Source: Mucilaginibacter tundrae (GTDB taxonomy: Bacteria > Bacteroidota > Bacteroidia > Sphingobacteriales > Sphingobacteriaceae). From it: a stretch of DNA of 64,000 nt. The notes below the pieces were generated by a model. It worked only from the letters and a program-made list of their open reading frames with translations. It was not told the DNA's origin and did no database searches. The DNA lies in assembly GCF_013408825.1 (NCBI RefSeq), contig NZ_JACCBZ010000013.1:26080-90079 (forward strand), written 5' to 3'. Position numbers and translations under genes: made by a program. Below, in pieces: positions 16,879 through 23,960 of this stretch (positions within the stretch are counted from its first letter, which is position 1; every line of letters starts with the position of its first letter).

Positions 16879-17550
16879 TTAATGATTGTTTTTAGCAGCC
16901 CGATATTTTATGTTTTTATTTATAAGTATTGCTACACGACGATTTTTTGCCCGGCCTTCTTCTGTACTATTATAAGCAACAGGTTCGGTTGTGCCTTTAG
17001 CTATTGCGGTTAATCGACTATCATTTACGCCGGCTGAAACTAAAGCTTCCTTAACTGTTTGGGCACGTTTAAGGGACAGCGCCATTGGGTCTATGGTTTC
17101 TAAACTATCGGCATGTCCAATTATTGTGATGTTTAATTGCGGATTTTCCTGCAGTGCTTTTGTTAAGTTAACTACATCCTTCTGTCCCTGGTCTTTTAGG
17201 TCAGTACTATCTGGTGCAAATAGGATGGCATTTGTAAATTTTATATATAAATCATCGCCCAGGCTAACTACTTTAGCGCCAGGGATAGCTGATTTTAAGT
17301 TACCCGGCTGATTGCCCATCTGGTGGGCAATATATGCACCGGCAGTACCACCGACAGCGCCGCCAATAATAGCGCCTAACGCAACATTGCCTGCGGTTTT
17401 CCCAATTACAGCACCCACAGTCGCACCTGCGCCGGCACCTATAGATGCGCCTCGCTGCGTTCTATTAAACGGACTGCAACCGCCAACCATAATACCAAGC
17501 ATGATTATAGCTATACCGAATGCTGCAGGTTTAATTTTGTAGATATTCAT
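16879..17550 (-). CDS. OmpA-family lipoprotein with glycine-zipper segment
   Basis: 223 aa from the ATG at 17550, preferred over the in-frame ATG at 17574 because it gives a compact lipoprotein signal ending MLGIMVGGC. A glycine-zipper (about 32-77, GAGAGATVGAVIGKTAG) follows, then an OmpA-like peptidoglycan-binding domain (about 105-220) with HADSLE and LSLKRAQTVKEALVSAGV and NRRVAI. It anchors the outer membrane to peptidoglycan and may respond to envelope stress. Single-gene unit: terminator downstream and a TACATTTG box (17594-17601) upstream. Confidence 0.9.
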   Translation of the reverse strand: MNIYKIKPAAFGIAIIMLGIMVGGCSPFNRTQRGASIGAGAGATVGAVIGKTAGNVALGAIIGGAVGGTAGAYIAHQMGNQPGNLKSAIPGAKVVSLGDDLYIKFTNAILFAPDSTDLKDQGQKDVVNLTKALQENPQLNITIIGHADSLETIDPMALSLKRAQTVKEALVSAGVNDSRLTAIAKGTTEPVAYNSTEEGRAKNRRVAILINKNIKYRAAKNNH

Positions 17551-17593
17551 TTTTTTGGGTGGATGTATGTACACGTAATTGCAAAGCGGATGC

Positions 17594-17601
17594 CAAATGT
17601 A
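17594..17601 (-). promoter_or_regulatory. -7 box upstream of the OmpA-like gene
   Basis: TACATTTG on the minus strand, 43 bp before the chosen start at 17550. No TTTG -33 box at ideal spacing. Nothing else is recognisable in 17575-17745. Confidence 0.4.
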
Positions 17602-17745
17602 TATAACTGATCATCAATGACGCATAAAGCACCCATTAATTACTATAGCAACATTTTTTTAAGATTAAGGAAAGTTTTGTCTTTTGGAAAAGGAAAGATA
17701 TTTACCTTATTGCGATTAGTTGCATCGTTTTTAGTACAAAAATAA

Positions 17746-18912
17746 TTAAGCGGACTGATTGAATTGTAATATAAATTCTGTGCCCTCACCAAGTTTGCTT
17801 TCAACATTTATGGAGCCACCGAGTGCGGAAACTTGCGTTTTTACCATAAACAAGCCCATGCCTTTCCCCTCTACACTGGTATCAAAGCGTTTATATAAAC
17901 CGAAAACATCTTCAGCGTTTTTATCCAGGTCGATGCCCTTGCCATTGTCTTTAAAATGGAGCTCGATCTTATCATCTACTTTCTTACTTGTTATGCTAAT
18001 AAGAGGGGCGACATCAGCTTTACGGTATTTAATGCTATTGGAGGTAAGGTTATAAAAAATACTATACAAATAGCTACGGGTGGTAAATATCGAGGCGACA
18101 GAAGTGAAGTCGCAGTCGATCTTTACTTTCTCTAAGGCTATGGTATTGCGGAGGCTTGTTTTAACAGCATCAACCATACTCTCAAATTCAATTTTCTCCT
18201 TTTTGCTACCTACGGGCTTACGTGTCTGTAGTATCTGGTTCAGATCCTTTATTGTGGTATCGATGTTTTTGGTTGAGGTAAATATGCGGTCAATTACTTC
18301 TTGTTGTGTTTCTGCGTCCATGCCTTGTCCGTGGTCCTTCAAAATATTGGTTAGTCCTAATATATTGGCTACAGGCGCACGCAGGTTATGTGATATGATG
18401 TAGGTAAATTGTTCCAGGTCCCGGTTATGCTGCGTTAAATCATTGGTTATACGATCACGCTCCAGTGTTGCTGTTTTGATTTCGGTAATATCTTTATTTT
18501 CTAAAATAAATCCCCAGTTTTTATTGCCGCTATTTTTAACATTTAGCCAGCGTACCTGATGCCATTTGGTAACACCGTTATTGCCCGCTATACTCAATTC
18601 GTAACTAATGGTTTCCCCTTTTGATAATTTTTTCAGCATCTCCATAATTTGAGGCCATCTTTCTGCCGAAAAATATTCGTTGATGTACTTGCCAATCGCG
18701 AGTGATTTTTTATTGTTCTCCTCGGAATATTGTTGGGCCAATAAATTAAATGAAAGGATCTGGAGGTCTGTGCCAAATAAAATATAAGCGGAGTCCGTAT
18801 TATCAAAAATGGTACGCAGGTTAGCTTCCGACTTTTTTAAGGCTTCGTCATTCGGGTTATGATTTTCAACATTAGTTACCCACGAAAGCGAACGTTTTTT
18901 GCGAAAAGACAT
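17746..18912 (-). CDS. PAS-domain sensor histidine kinase, soluble
   Basis: 388 aa with no membrane segment. A PAS domain (about 25-145) is followed by a HisKA region with the phospho-acceptor box YIISHNLRAPVANILG (His about 175) and an HATPase domain with N box NLTSNSIKYRK, G1 box DNGKGIDL and a GKGMGLFMVKTQ G2 box. It should sense an intracellular signal through PAS and phosphorylate an unlinked response regulator; none is adjacent, so it is an orphan. Of the ISHNLRAP type common in Bacteroidota. Confidence 0.92.
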   Translation of the reverse strand: MSFRKKRSLSWVTNVENHNPNDEALKKSEANLRTIFDNTDSAYILFGTDLQILSFNLLAQQYSEENNKKSLAIGKYINEYFSAERWPQIMEMLKKLSKGETISYELSIAGNNGVTKWHQVRWLNVKNSGNKNWGFILENKDITEIKTATLERDRITNDLTQHNRDLEQFTYIISHNLRAPVANILGLTNILKDHGQGMDAETQQEVIDRIFTSTKNIDTTIKDLNQILQTRKPVGSKKEKIEFESMVDAVKTSLRNTIALEKVKIDCDFTSVASIFTTRSYLYSIFYNLTSNSIKYRKADVAPLISITSKKVDDKIELHFKDNGKGIDLDKNAEDVFGLYKRFDTSVEGKGMGLFMVKTQVSALGGSINVESKLGEGTEFILQFNQSA

Positions 18913-19007
18913 TTAAATTAATTATTCAGCAGATTTAATATGTATTAAATTGACACGCACATCATTAAGAGCATAATTTTAATTAAAAAAAATCGCATAA
19001 AAAATAA

Positions 19008-19050
19008 AAATCTGCAAAAACAAAGCTTTAAAGCTTGTTCTTGCAGATTT
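19008..19050 (-). terminator. Terminator of the DUF6515 gene
   Basis: AAATCTGCAA and TTGCAGATTT enclose an inner AAGCTTTAAAGCTT hairpin, with a T-rich tail on the minus strand (TTTTTATTTTTT). Lies 23 bp after the stop codon. Confidence 0.85.
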
Positions 19051-19072
19051 ATAAGGGAATCGATCTGAAGGA

Positions 19073-19876
19073 TTAGTTACCCTGATCCTGGTCGTTATTA
19101 TCGGGTACACTTGCAATGCGGTAACCTACGTTCCCATTTTGGTCGGTGTAAGCCTGGTAGTAAATATCATTTGGAGATACATAGTATTTCTTACCGTTCA
19201 AAGTTACTCTGTGGCAACCGTCAGGCAATTCATTTACAATATCACCAACTTGAGGCGCTGCAACTTCATCAGTTTGGCCAGCTGTACTGCCGTCGGTATT
19301 TAACACACCATCTCGGCCTGCAACTACGTAAACGGTTTTTTGCTGATCATTAATAACAGCTTTGTAATACACGCCGTTCAATTCATAGAATTGCTGACCA
19401 TCGATCATGATAGATTTTGCACCTTGTGGCAAACTTGGAATTGCCGCGCCAACCGGTGGAACGGTAACCTGGTAGCCACCACCATCATACGGGCTATAAA
19501 ATACGCCACCATAATAGTAATACAAATCATCACCCCAATAAAATGGGTAATAGCCAAAAGGCAATACGCCTAAATAAAAGCCAAGGTGCGGATACCCATA
19601 ATAGCCAAAGCCGGGCCTGTAAAAACCGCCACGGTTGTAACCATATGCACCTCGAACCGCCACAGCGCGGGCGCCAACACCTCCGCGGTATGCGCCAGCG
19701 TATGAAGAACCACGGAATCCACCGCCGCTGCTAACGCCGCCGCCATGGAAGCCACCGCCCCCACCACCGCCGTGGAAACCACCGCCGCCATGTTGTGCAC
19801 TTGCAGTTGTAACAACTGCTACCGAAAGTATGCCGGCTAAAGCTAAACCGGATACGTATTTATATAACCTTTTCAT
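19073..19876 (-). CDS. DUF6515-type exported Gly/Tyr-rich protein
   Basis: 267 aa. Signal peptide ending TTASAQ (about residue 28), then a Gly/His-rich low-complexity segment (about 29-75), a Tyr/Gly-rich hydrophobic hairpin (YYYYGGVFYSPY, about 118-130) and two repeats of the kind 'YELNGVYYKAVIND' / 'YYVSPNDIYYQAYTD' (about 160-260), which I recognise from DUF6515 proteins. Found in the envelope of Bacteroidota; function unknown. Single gene with its own terminator. Its Gly-rich tract creates spurious frames on both strands. Confidence 0.8.
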   Translation of the reverse strand: MKRLYKYVSGLALAGILSVAVVTTASAQHGGGGFHGGGGGGGFHGGGVSSGGGFRGSSYAGAYRGGVGARAVAVRGAYGYNRGGFYRPGFGYYGYPHLGFYLGVLPFGYYPFYWGDDLYYYYGGVFYSPYDGGGYQVTVPPVGAAIPSLPQGAKSIMIDGQQFYELNGVYYKAVINDQQKTVYVVAGRDGVLNTDGSTAGQTDEVAAPQVGDIVNELPDGCHRVTLNGKKYYVSPNDIYYQAYTDQNGNVGYRIASVPDNNDQDQGN

Positions 19877-20021
19877 AATAAAAATTAAACATGTATTAAA
19901 CTAACATTTAACATATAAAGTATTTAACAACTCTAATTTAAATATTAGACTAAAAGTAGGACAAAAAGTTTAATGTATTGTGTAATATTTATGTTGTGAT
20001 TGTGAACCTGACACAAGTGTG

Positions 20022-21155
20022 TTACTCCGCCGGAACAAACTTTAAACAAACCGGGTTTCCGACTTCTATATGTGAAACAGGATTAGCTGGTTTACCTGTT
20101 GCCGGGTCGAGGCGGTAAACGAATATGCTGTCGCTGTTTTGGTTGGCTACTACCAAGAATTTGCCGCTTGGGTCTATCGCGAAATCACGTGGGCCTTTAC
20201 CTAATGATGGGGTGCGTGATACAAAGGTCAACGTTCCATTATTTGGGTCGATGGCGTATTGCACAATATCATTTGCGTTGCCGCGATTTGAAGCATACAG
20301 AAATCTTCCATCAGGAGAAATTTTGATCGCTGCCGAGCCGATATTGCCTTTCATCGCTGGTGTAAGCATACTTAATGATTGGAGTTGTTTCAGGTTGCCG
20401 TTGTCATAAGCATAGGTATTGATAACACCGCCTATTTCCTGAACCAGGTATAAATATTTATCACCCTCAGAAAATACCATGTGGCGTGGGCCATTGCCAG
20501 CAGCCACACTTACCGAAGCGGGATCGGCTGGCGTAAGCGGTGGGTTTTTAGATGCTTTGTAGCGCATGATGTTTACCTTATCAGTACCCAAGTCGGTATA
20601 TAGCAAGTATTTCTCGTTATTTGTTAATATCGCGTTATGGACATGCGGGCCTTGTTGCCTGTCTTTAACAATACTGCTGCCTGAATCCTGAATCAATTGT
20701 GATAGCGGCGCAATAGAACCATCTTTATTGATAGGGAACACCGCCAAACTTCCGCTGGTATAGTTAGCTACAAACAAGTTGCGTTGTTCTTTATCCTCCA
20801 AAACGTGGCATGGATCAGCGCCCTGGGTTAGCTGTTTATTGATCAATACCATTTTGCCGGTATTGCCATTAAAAGTAAATGAACTTACGCCGCCTTGCGG
20901 GCCTTCATTAACCGCGTATAAAAATTTATTATCTGCCGATGTAGTTACATATGATGGATTTGTAACATCATCAATCTCATTTAAATAGGCTACTCTGCCC
21001 CTGTCTTCATAAAAACGGTAAACATAAATTCCCTTACTGGTGCCAGTGGTGTAGGTGCCTATAACCAGGTCAAAAGTTGAGGGAAGTGGTTTTTTATGCT
21101 GCGCGAAAGTTAATGCAGGAGATAGTAGGGCAATAATCAGCAATAATTTTTTCAT
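20022..21155 (-). CDS. Lactonase family protein (6-phosphogluconolactonase-like beta-propeller)
   Basis: 377 aa from the ATG at 21155, where a signal peptide MKKLLLIIALLSPALTFAQ begins; the in-frame ATG at 21179 would place eight residues before it. Seven-bladed propeller of the Pgl/YbhE family: repeated blades such as SPDGRFLYASNRG, IDPSGKFLVVANQNSDS and GNGPRHMVFSEG (the conserved PRH motif). Because it is exported, it is unlikely to act in the cytosolic pentose phosphate pathway; periplasmic sugar-lactone hydrolysis is the probable role. No operon partner. Confidence 0.88.
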   Translation of the reverse strand: MKKLLLIIALLSPALTFAQHKKPLPSTFDLVIGTYTTGTSKGIYVYRFYEDRGRVAYLNEIDDVTNPSYVTTSADNKFLYAVNEGPQGGVSSFTFNGNTGKMVLINKQLTQGADPCHVLEDKEQRNLFVANYTSGSLAVFPINKDGSIAPLSQLIQDSGSSIVKDRQQGPHVHNAILTNNEKYLLYTDLGTDKVNIMRYKASKNPPLTPADPASVSVAAGNGPRHMVFSEGDKYLYLVQEIGGVINTYAYDNGNLKQLQSLSMLTPAMKGNIGSAAIKISPDGRFLYASNRGNANDIVQYAIDPNNGTLTFVSRTPSLGKGPRDFAIDPSGKFLVVANQNSDSIFVYRLDPATGKPANPVSHIEVGNPVCLKFVPAE

Positions 21156-21267
21156 GGTATTATATTTAACGAAGCGCAAGTTAGTAATTAGGCGCTAAAA
21201 GCAAAAAAGTTCAATTTAAAAGGTGTAACTCTTAAATTGAACTTTCAACGTTAAATATATCTTAAAA

Positions 21268-22788
21268 TTATTTGATCAGATGTTTCAGTTGAATTATCTC
21301 TTTTTCATCAAGGTATCTCCAACGGCCTCTGGTCAAATCCTTTTTAGTTAAGCCTGCATAAATCACACGATCAAGTTTTACTACTTCGTAACCCAAGTGC
21401 TCGAATATACGGCGCACAATGCGGTTTTTACCACTGTGTATCTGTATACCGATCTCGCGTTTTGAACCGCCGGTTACGTATGAAATAGAATCAGGTTTAA
21501 TTAAACCATCCTCCAACTCCAAACCGTATTGGATCTTATTCATATCGCCCTGGGCTAAACTTTTATTCAGCTCAACTTGGTATAGTTTGGTGATATTGCT
21601 GCGCGGATGTGAAAGCTTGTCGGCAAGATCGCCATCATTGGTCATTAATAATAAGCCAGTGGTGTTCCTATCTAAACGGCCGATAGGATAAATACGTTCA
21701 CGGCTTGCTTTTTCAACCAAATGCATAACTGTGCGGCGTTCCTGCGGATCTTCCGTTGTGGTGATGTAGTCCTTTGGTTTATTTAATAATACATAAACCA
21801 TTTTTTCACGTTTCAACAGTTCGCCATTATAGCGGATCTCGTCTTTTATTGGGTCGATCTTATGGCCCAATTCATTTATTACTTCACCATTTACTGAAAC
21901 TACACCTGCTTCTATCAGCTCATCAGCCTTACGGCGTGAACAGATACCAGCATTGGCTATATAACGGTTTAGGCGTATAAGGCCTGAATCGTCTTTTGGT
22001 TTTTCCTTACGGCTACGCATGGTTTTAGCAGGCGCGTCCCTATCCGGGGTTATTTTATTGTATGATGATTTTGCTGATTTACGGAAAGGCTCACTTGTCG
22101 CGCCTTCACGTTTTTTGAAAGGAGCGCTCGCTGAAGTTTTTGGCGCGAATTTGCGTTCGCCAGATCTTGTTCCTTCACCTGTTTTTCTTTCGCCACCTTC
22201 ACTGTCACCGGTTGGCCTGCCTGAGTACGAAGTTTTACGGGTTGATGAATATGGTTTTTTATCACCTGTTGCATCGCCGCCAAAACTTCTCTTAGGCCTG
22301 TCGTCTGATGAACCAGCCCTGCCTGAGTATGATTTATTGCGTGGTGCTGAGTATGATTTCTTTTCGCCACCTTCATCGCCACCAAAATTTCTTTTTGGGC
22401 GATCACTGCTGCTGTCTGCCGAACTTACCCTGCCTGAATATGGTTTGCTGCGCCCTGCCGGCCTATCGCCGCCATCACTTGGCCTGCCAGAATATGGTTT
22501 TTTAGGAGCGTATGCTTTTTTCTCACCACCGGTAAAGCTGCTTTTAAAATCGCCGCCTTCGCTTTTGCCTGCTGATGGCCTGCTACCTGCTGTTCTTCTT
22601 CTTTCGCCGGGGCGTTCTGATGCGCTTTCTTTTTTGGGAGGTTTGTTCCAATCTGTTTTATCGGAACCTGATGATGATTTTCCTCTTGCCGAGGGTGATC
22701 TTTTTGGCCTGTCATCAGACTTTTTCGTCCTGTTTGATGATCTGCCCGGAGCGCTGTCGCGGCCGGTAGCTTGTTTCTTAAATGCCAT
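21268..22788 (-). CDS. rRNA pseudouridine synthase (RluB/RsuA family) with long repetitive N-terminus
   Basis: 506 aa. The C-terminal half is a standard RsuA-type enzyme: S4 domain (about 265-325, LNRYIANAGICSRRKADELI) and catalytic domain with GRLDRNTTGLLLMTNDG (catalytic Asp about 372). It converts uridine to pseudouridine in rRNA. The N-terminal 250 residues are a basic Ser/Arg/Lys/Gly-rich low-complexity tail with a repeated unit of about 35 residues built on PYSGRP...DRPKRSFGGD, probably an RNA-binding disordered arm. Such tails occur in Bacteroidota homologues. The tail's codon bias leaves a 288-codon open frame on the other strand, which is a shadow. Confidence 0.92.
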   Translation of the reverse strand: MAFKKQATGRDSAPGRSSNRTKKSDDRPKRSPSARGKSSSGSDKTDWNKPPKKESASERPGERRRTAGSRPSAGKSEGGDFKSSFTGGEKKAYAPKKPYSGRPSDGGDRPAGRSKPYSGRVSSADSSSDRPKRNFGGDEGGEKKSYSAPRNKSYSGRAGSSDDRPKRSFGGDATGDKKPYSSTRKTSYSGRPTGDSEGGERKTGEGTRSGERKFAPKTSASAPFKKREGATSEPFRKSAKSSYNKITPDRDAPAKTMRSRKEKPKDDSGLIRLNRYIANAGICSRRKADELIEAGVVSVNGEVINELGHKIDPIKDEIRYNGELLKREKMVYVLLNKPKDYITTTEDPQERRTVMHLVEKASRERIYPIGRLDRNTTGLLLMTNDGDLADKLSHPRSNITKLYQVELNKSLAQGDMNKIQYGLELEDGLIKPDSISYVTGGSKREIGIQIHSGKNRIVRRIFEHLGYEVVKLDRVIYAGLTKKDLTRGRWRYLDEKEIIQLKHLIK

Positions 22789-22822
22789 AATTTTTTGCTT
22801 AGCGCTTTCGCAGCGTGAGGGT

Positions 22823-22830
22823 CAAAGTTA
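22823..22830 (-). promoter_or_regulatory. -7 box of the pseudouridine synthase gene
   Basis: TAACTTTG on the minus strand, 34 bp before the start at 22788; no ideal -33 box. Confidence 0.4.
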
Positions 22831-22949
22831 CGATTTTTTAAACAATTTTTTTATTTTTTTGTTAATGATCAGAATCTGCGTTTAAACGGTTTAAACACCG
22901 ATTTTTGAGGGTTTTCAACCACCTCAAAACACCATGGTTTTGGTAAGTA

Positions 22950-22980
22950 TTTGATAATGTGATTAATATACTTACCTTTG
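22950..22980 (+). promoter_or_regulatory. Promoter of the lytic transglycosylase gene
   Basis: TTTG (22950-22953), 19 bp, TACCTTTG (22973-22980): full consensus match. The TTG inside this -7 box is therefore not the start codon, and the real start is the ATG at 23008. Confidence 0.8.
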
Positions 22981-23007
22981 CAGCGAGTTTTCACTTACAT
23001 AATAAAT

Positions 23008-23784
23008 ATGATAAAAACAGGAATGATTAAAAAACACCTAATTACGTGCTCCGTAATGTTCGTGCTGGTTATCATCTCCCGGTTTGCAATTAGCGATTCA
23101 GCGGTGTCAAAACCCATCATTATTGCAACTGAACACTCAACTAATTTTCTATTTACAAAAACCAGGCCATCTACCGATTACAACTTTGCCAACGAGGCAT
23201 TGCCGGTAAACGATGCCCGCGTAAATACCAAGTTGAGGCACTCCATTAAACAGCATAATTACTTATCGATTCAGTCGAATGTATTGCAATTTAAAGCACA
23301 AAAGCTTTTTCCTATTATCGAGCCCATCCTCAGGATGTATGGTATCCCGGAAGACTTTAAGTACATCCCTTTAGTTGAATCGGGATTGTGCAGTGGTACA
23401 TCGCCAAAAGGGGCAGCAGGTATCTGGCAGTTTATGCCCGGTACAGCGCGTACTTACGGTTTAAAGGTCGGCCATGGTATTGATGAACGCTTAAACGTTC
23501 GTAAATCAACCATCGCGGCATGTAAGTATATTAAAGAGCTTTACGGCGAATTTAATAGCTGGACCTTAGCTGCAGCGGCCTACAATAACGGAGAGATTAA
23601 ATTACAAAGACAAATTACAAAGCAAAATCAAGACAATTATTTCCGCATGCATTTAAACCGCGAAACCGGGGTATATGTATACAACCTAATTGCCATGAAA
23701 GAGGTTATCAGCAAACCTGTAGCTTACGGTTTTAAACCCGTTTACGCGCACACGCCAACCTCGCAATTGCTGGCATATAATTAA
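23008..23784 (+). CDS. Lytic transglycosylase (SLT domain)
   Basis: 258 aa from the ATG at 23008; an upstream in-frame TTG (22978) lies within the promoter box and is excluded. An N-terminal hydrophobic segment (about 9-25) anchors or exports it. The SLT domain (about 105-235) has the catalytic Glu124 in PLVESGLCSGT, then GAAGIWQFMPGTARTYGL and LAAAAYNNG, all diagnostic. It cleaves peptidoglycan glycan strands with 1,6-anhydro formation. MltD-like without LysM repeats. Ends in a good terminator. Confidence 0.92.
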   Translation: MIKTGMIKKHLITCSVMFVLVIISRFAISDSAVSKPIIIATEHSTNFLFTKTRPSTDYNFANEALPVNDARVNTKLRHSIKQHNYLSIQSNVLQFKAQKLFPIIEPILRMYGIPEDFKYIPLVESGLCSGTSPKGAAGIWQFMPGTARTYGLKVGHGIDERLNVRKSTIAACKYIKELYGEFNSWTLAAAAYNNGEIKLQRQITKQNQDNYFRMHLNRETGVYVYNLIAMKEVISKPVAYGFKPVYAHTPTSQLLAYN

Positions 23785-23812
23785 TTTGTAAAAAGATTAC
23801 GGAGCACTTATC

Positions 23813-23848
23813 AGCCCGGTCCGCGCTAAGCGAATCGGGCTTTTTTTT
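23813..23848 (+). terminator. Intrinsic terminator of the transglycosylase gene
   Basis: AGCCCG (23813-23818) pairs with CGGGCT (23836-23841), followed by T8. Confidence 0.85.
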
Positions 23849-23865
23849 GCGTATATTTGCGGTTT

Positions 23866-23932
23866 GGTTGATTAGGTTGGATTAAGTGAGTAGTTGATTG
23901 AGTTAAAAGTACTTAATCAATCAGTTTGAGCC
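23866..23932. repeat. AT-rich imperfect inverted repeat before uvrA
   Basis: A TTGATT/GATTAAGT-rich tract in which GATTAAGT (23880-23887) pairs with ACTTAATC (23911-23918) and TTGATTGAG partly pairs with the following CTTAATCAATCA. Looks like a short interspersed element; similar low-complexity tracts occur at 34394-34444 and 35636-35672. Confidence 0.5.
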
Positions 23933-23960
23933 AGCTTAAATCAATATATCTAAATAAAAT

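Noticed and set aside
22019..22885. Long open frame (288 codons) on the plus strand
   Set aside because: It is exactly opposite the repetitive N-terminal half of the pseudouridine synthase, has Leu/Ser/Pro-rich low-complexity content, and no family motif.
22978..22980. TTG as start of the lytic transglycosylase
   Set aside because: It lies inside the TACCTTTG promoter box; the ATG at 23008 is the better start.
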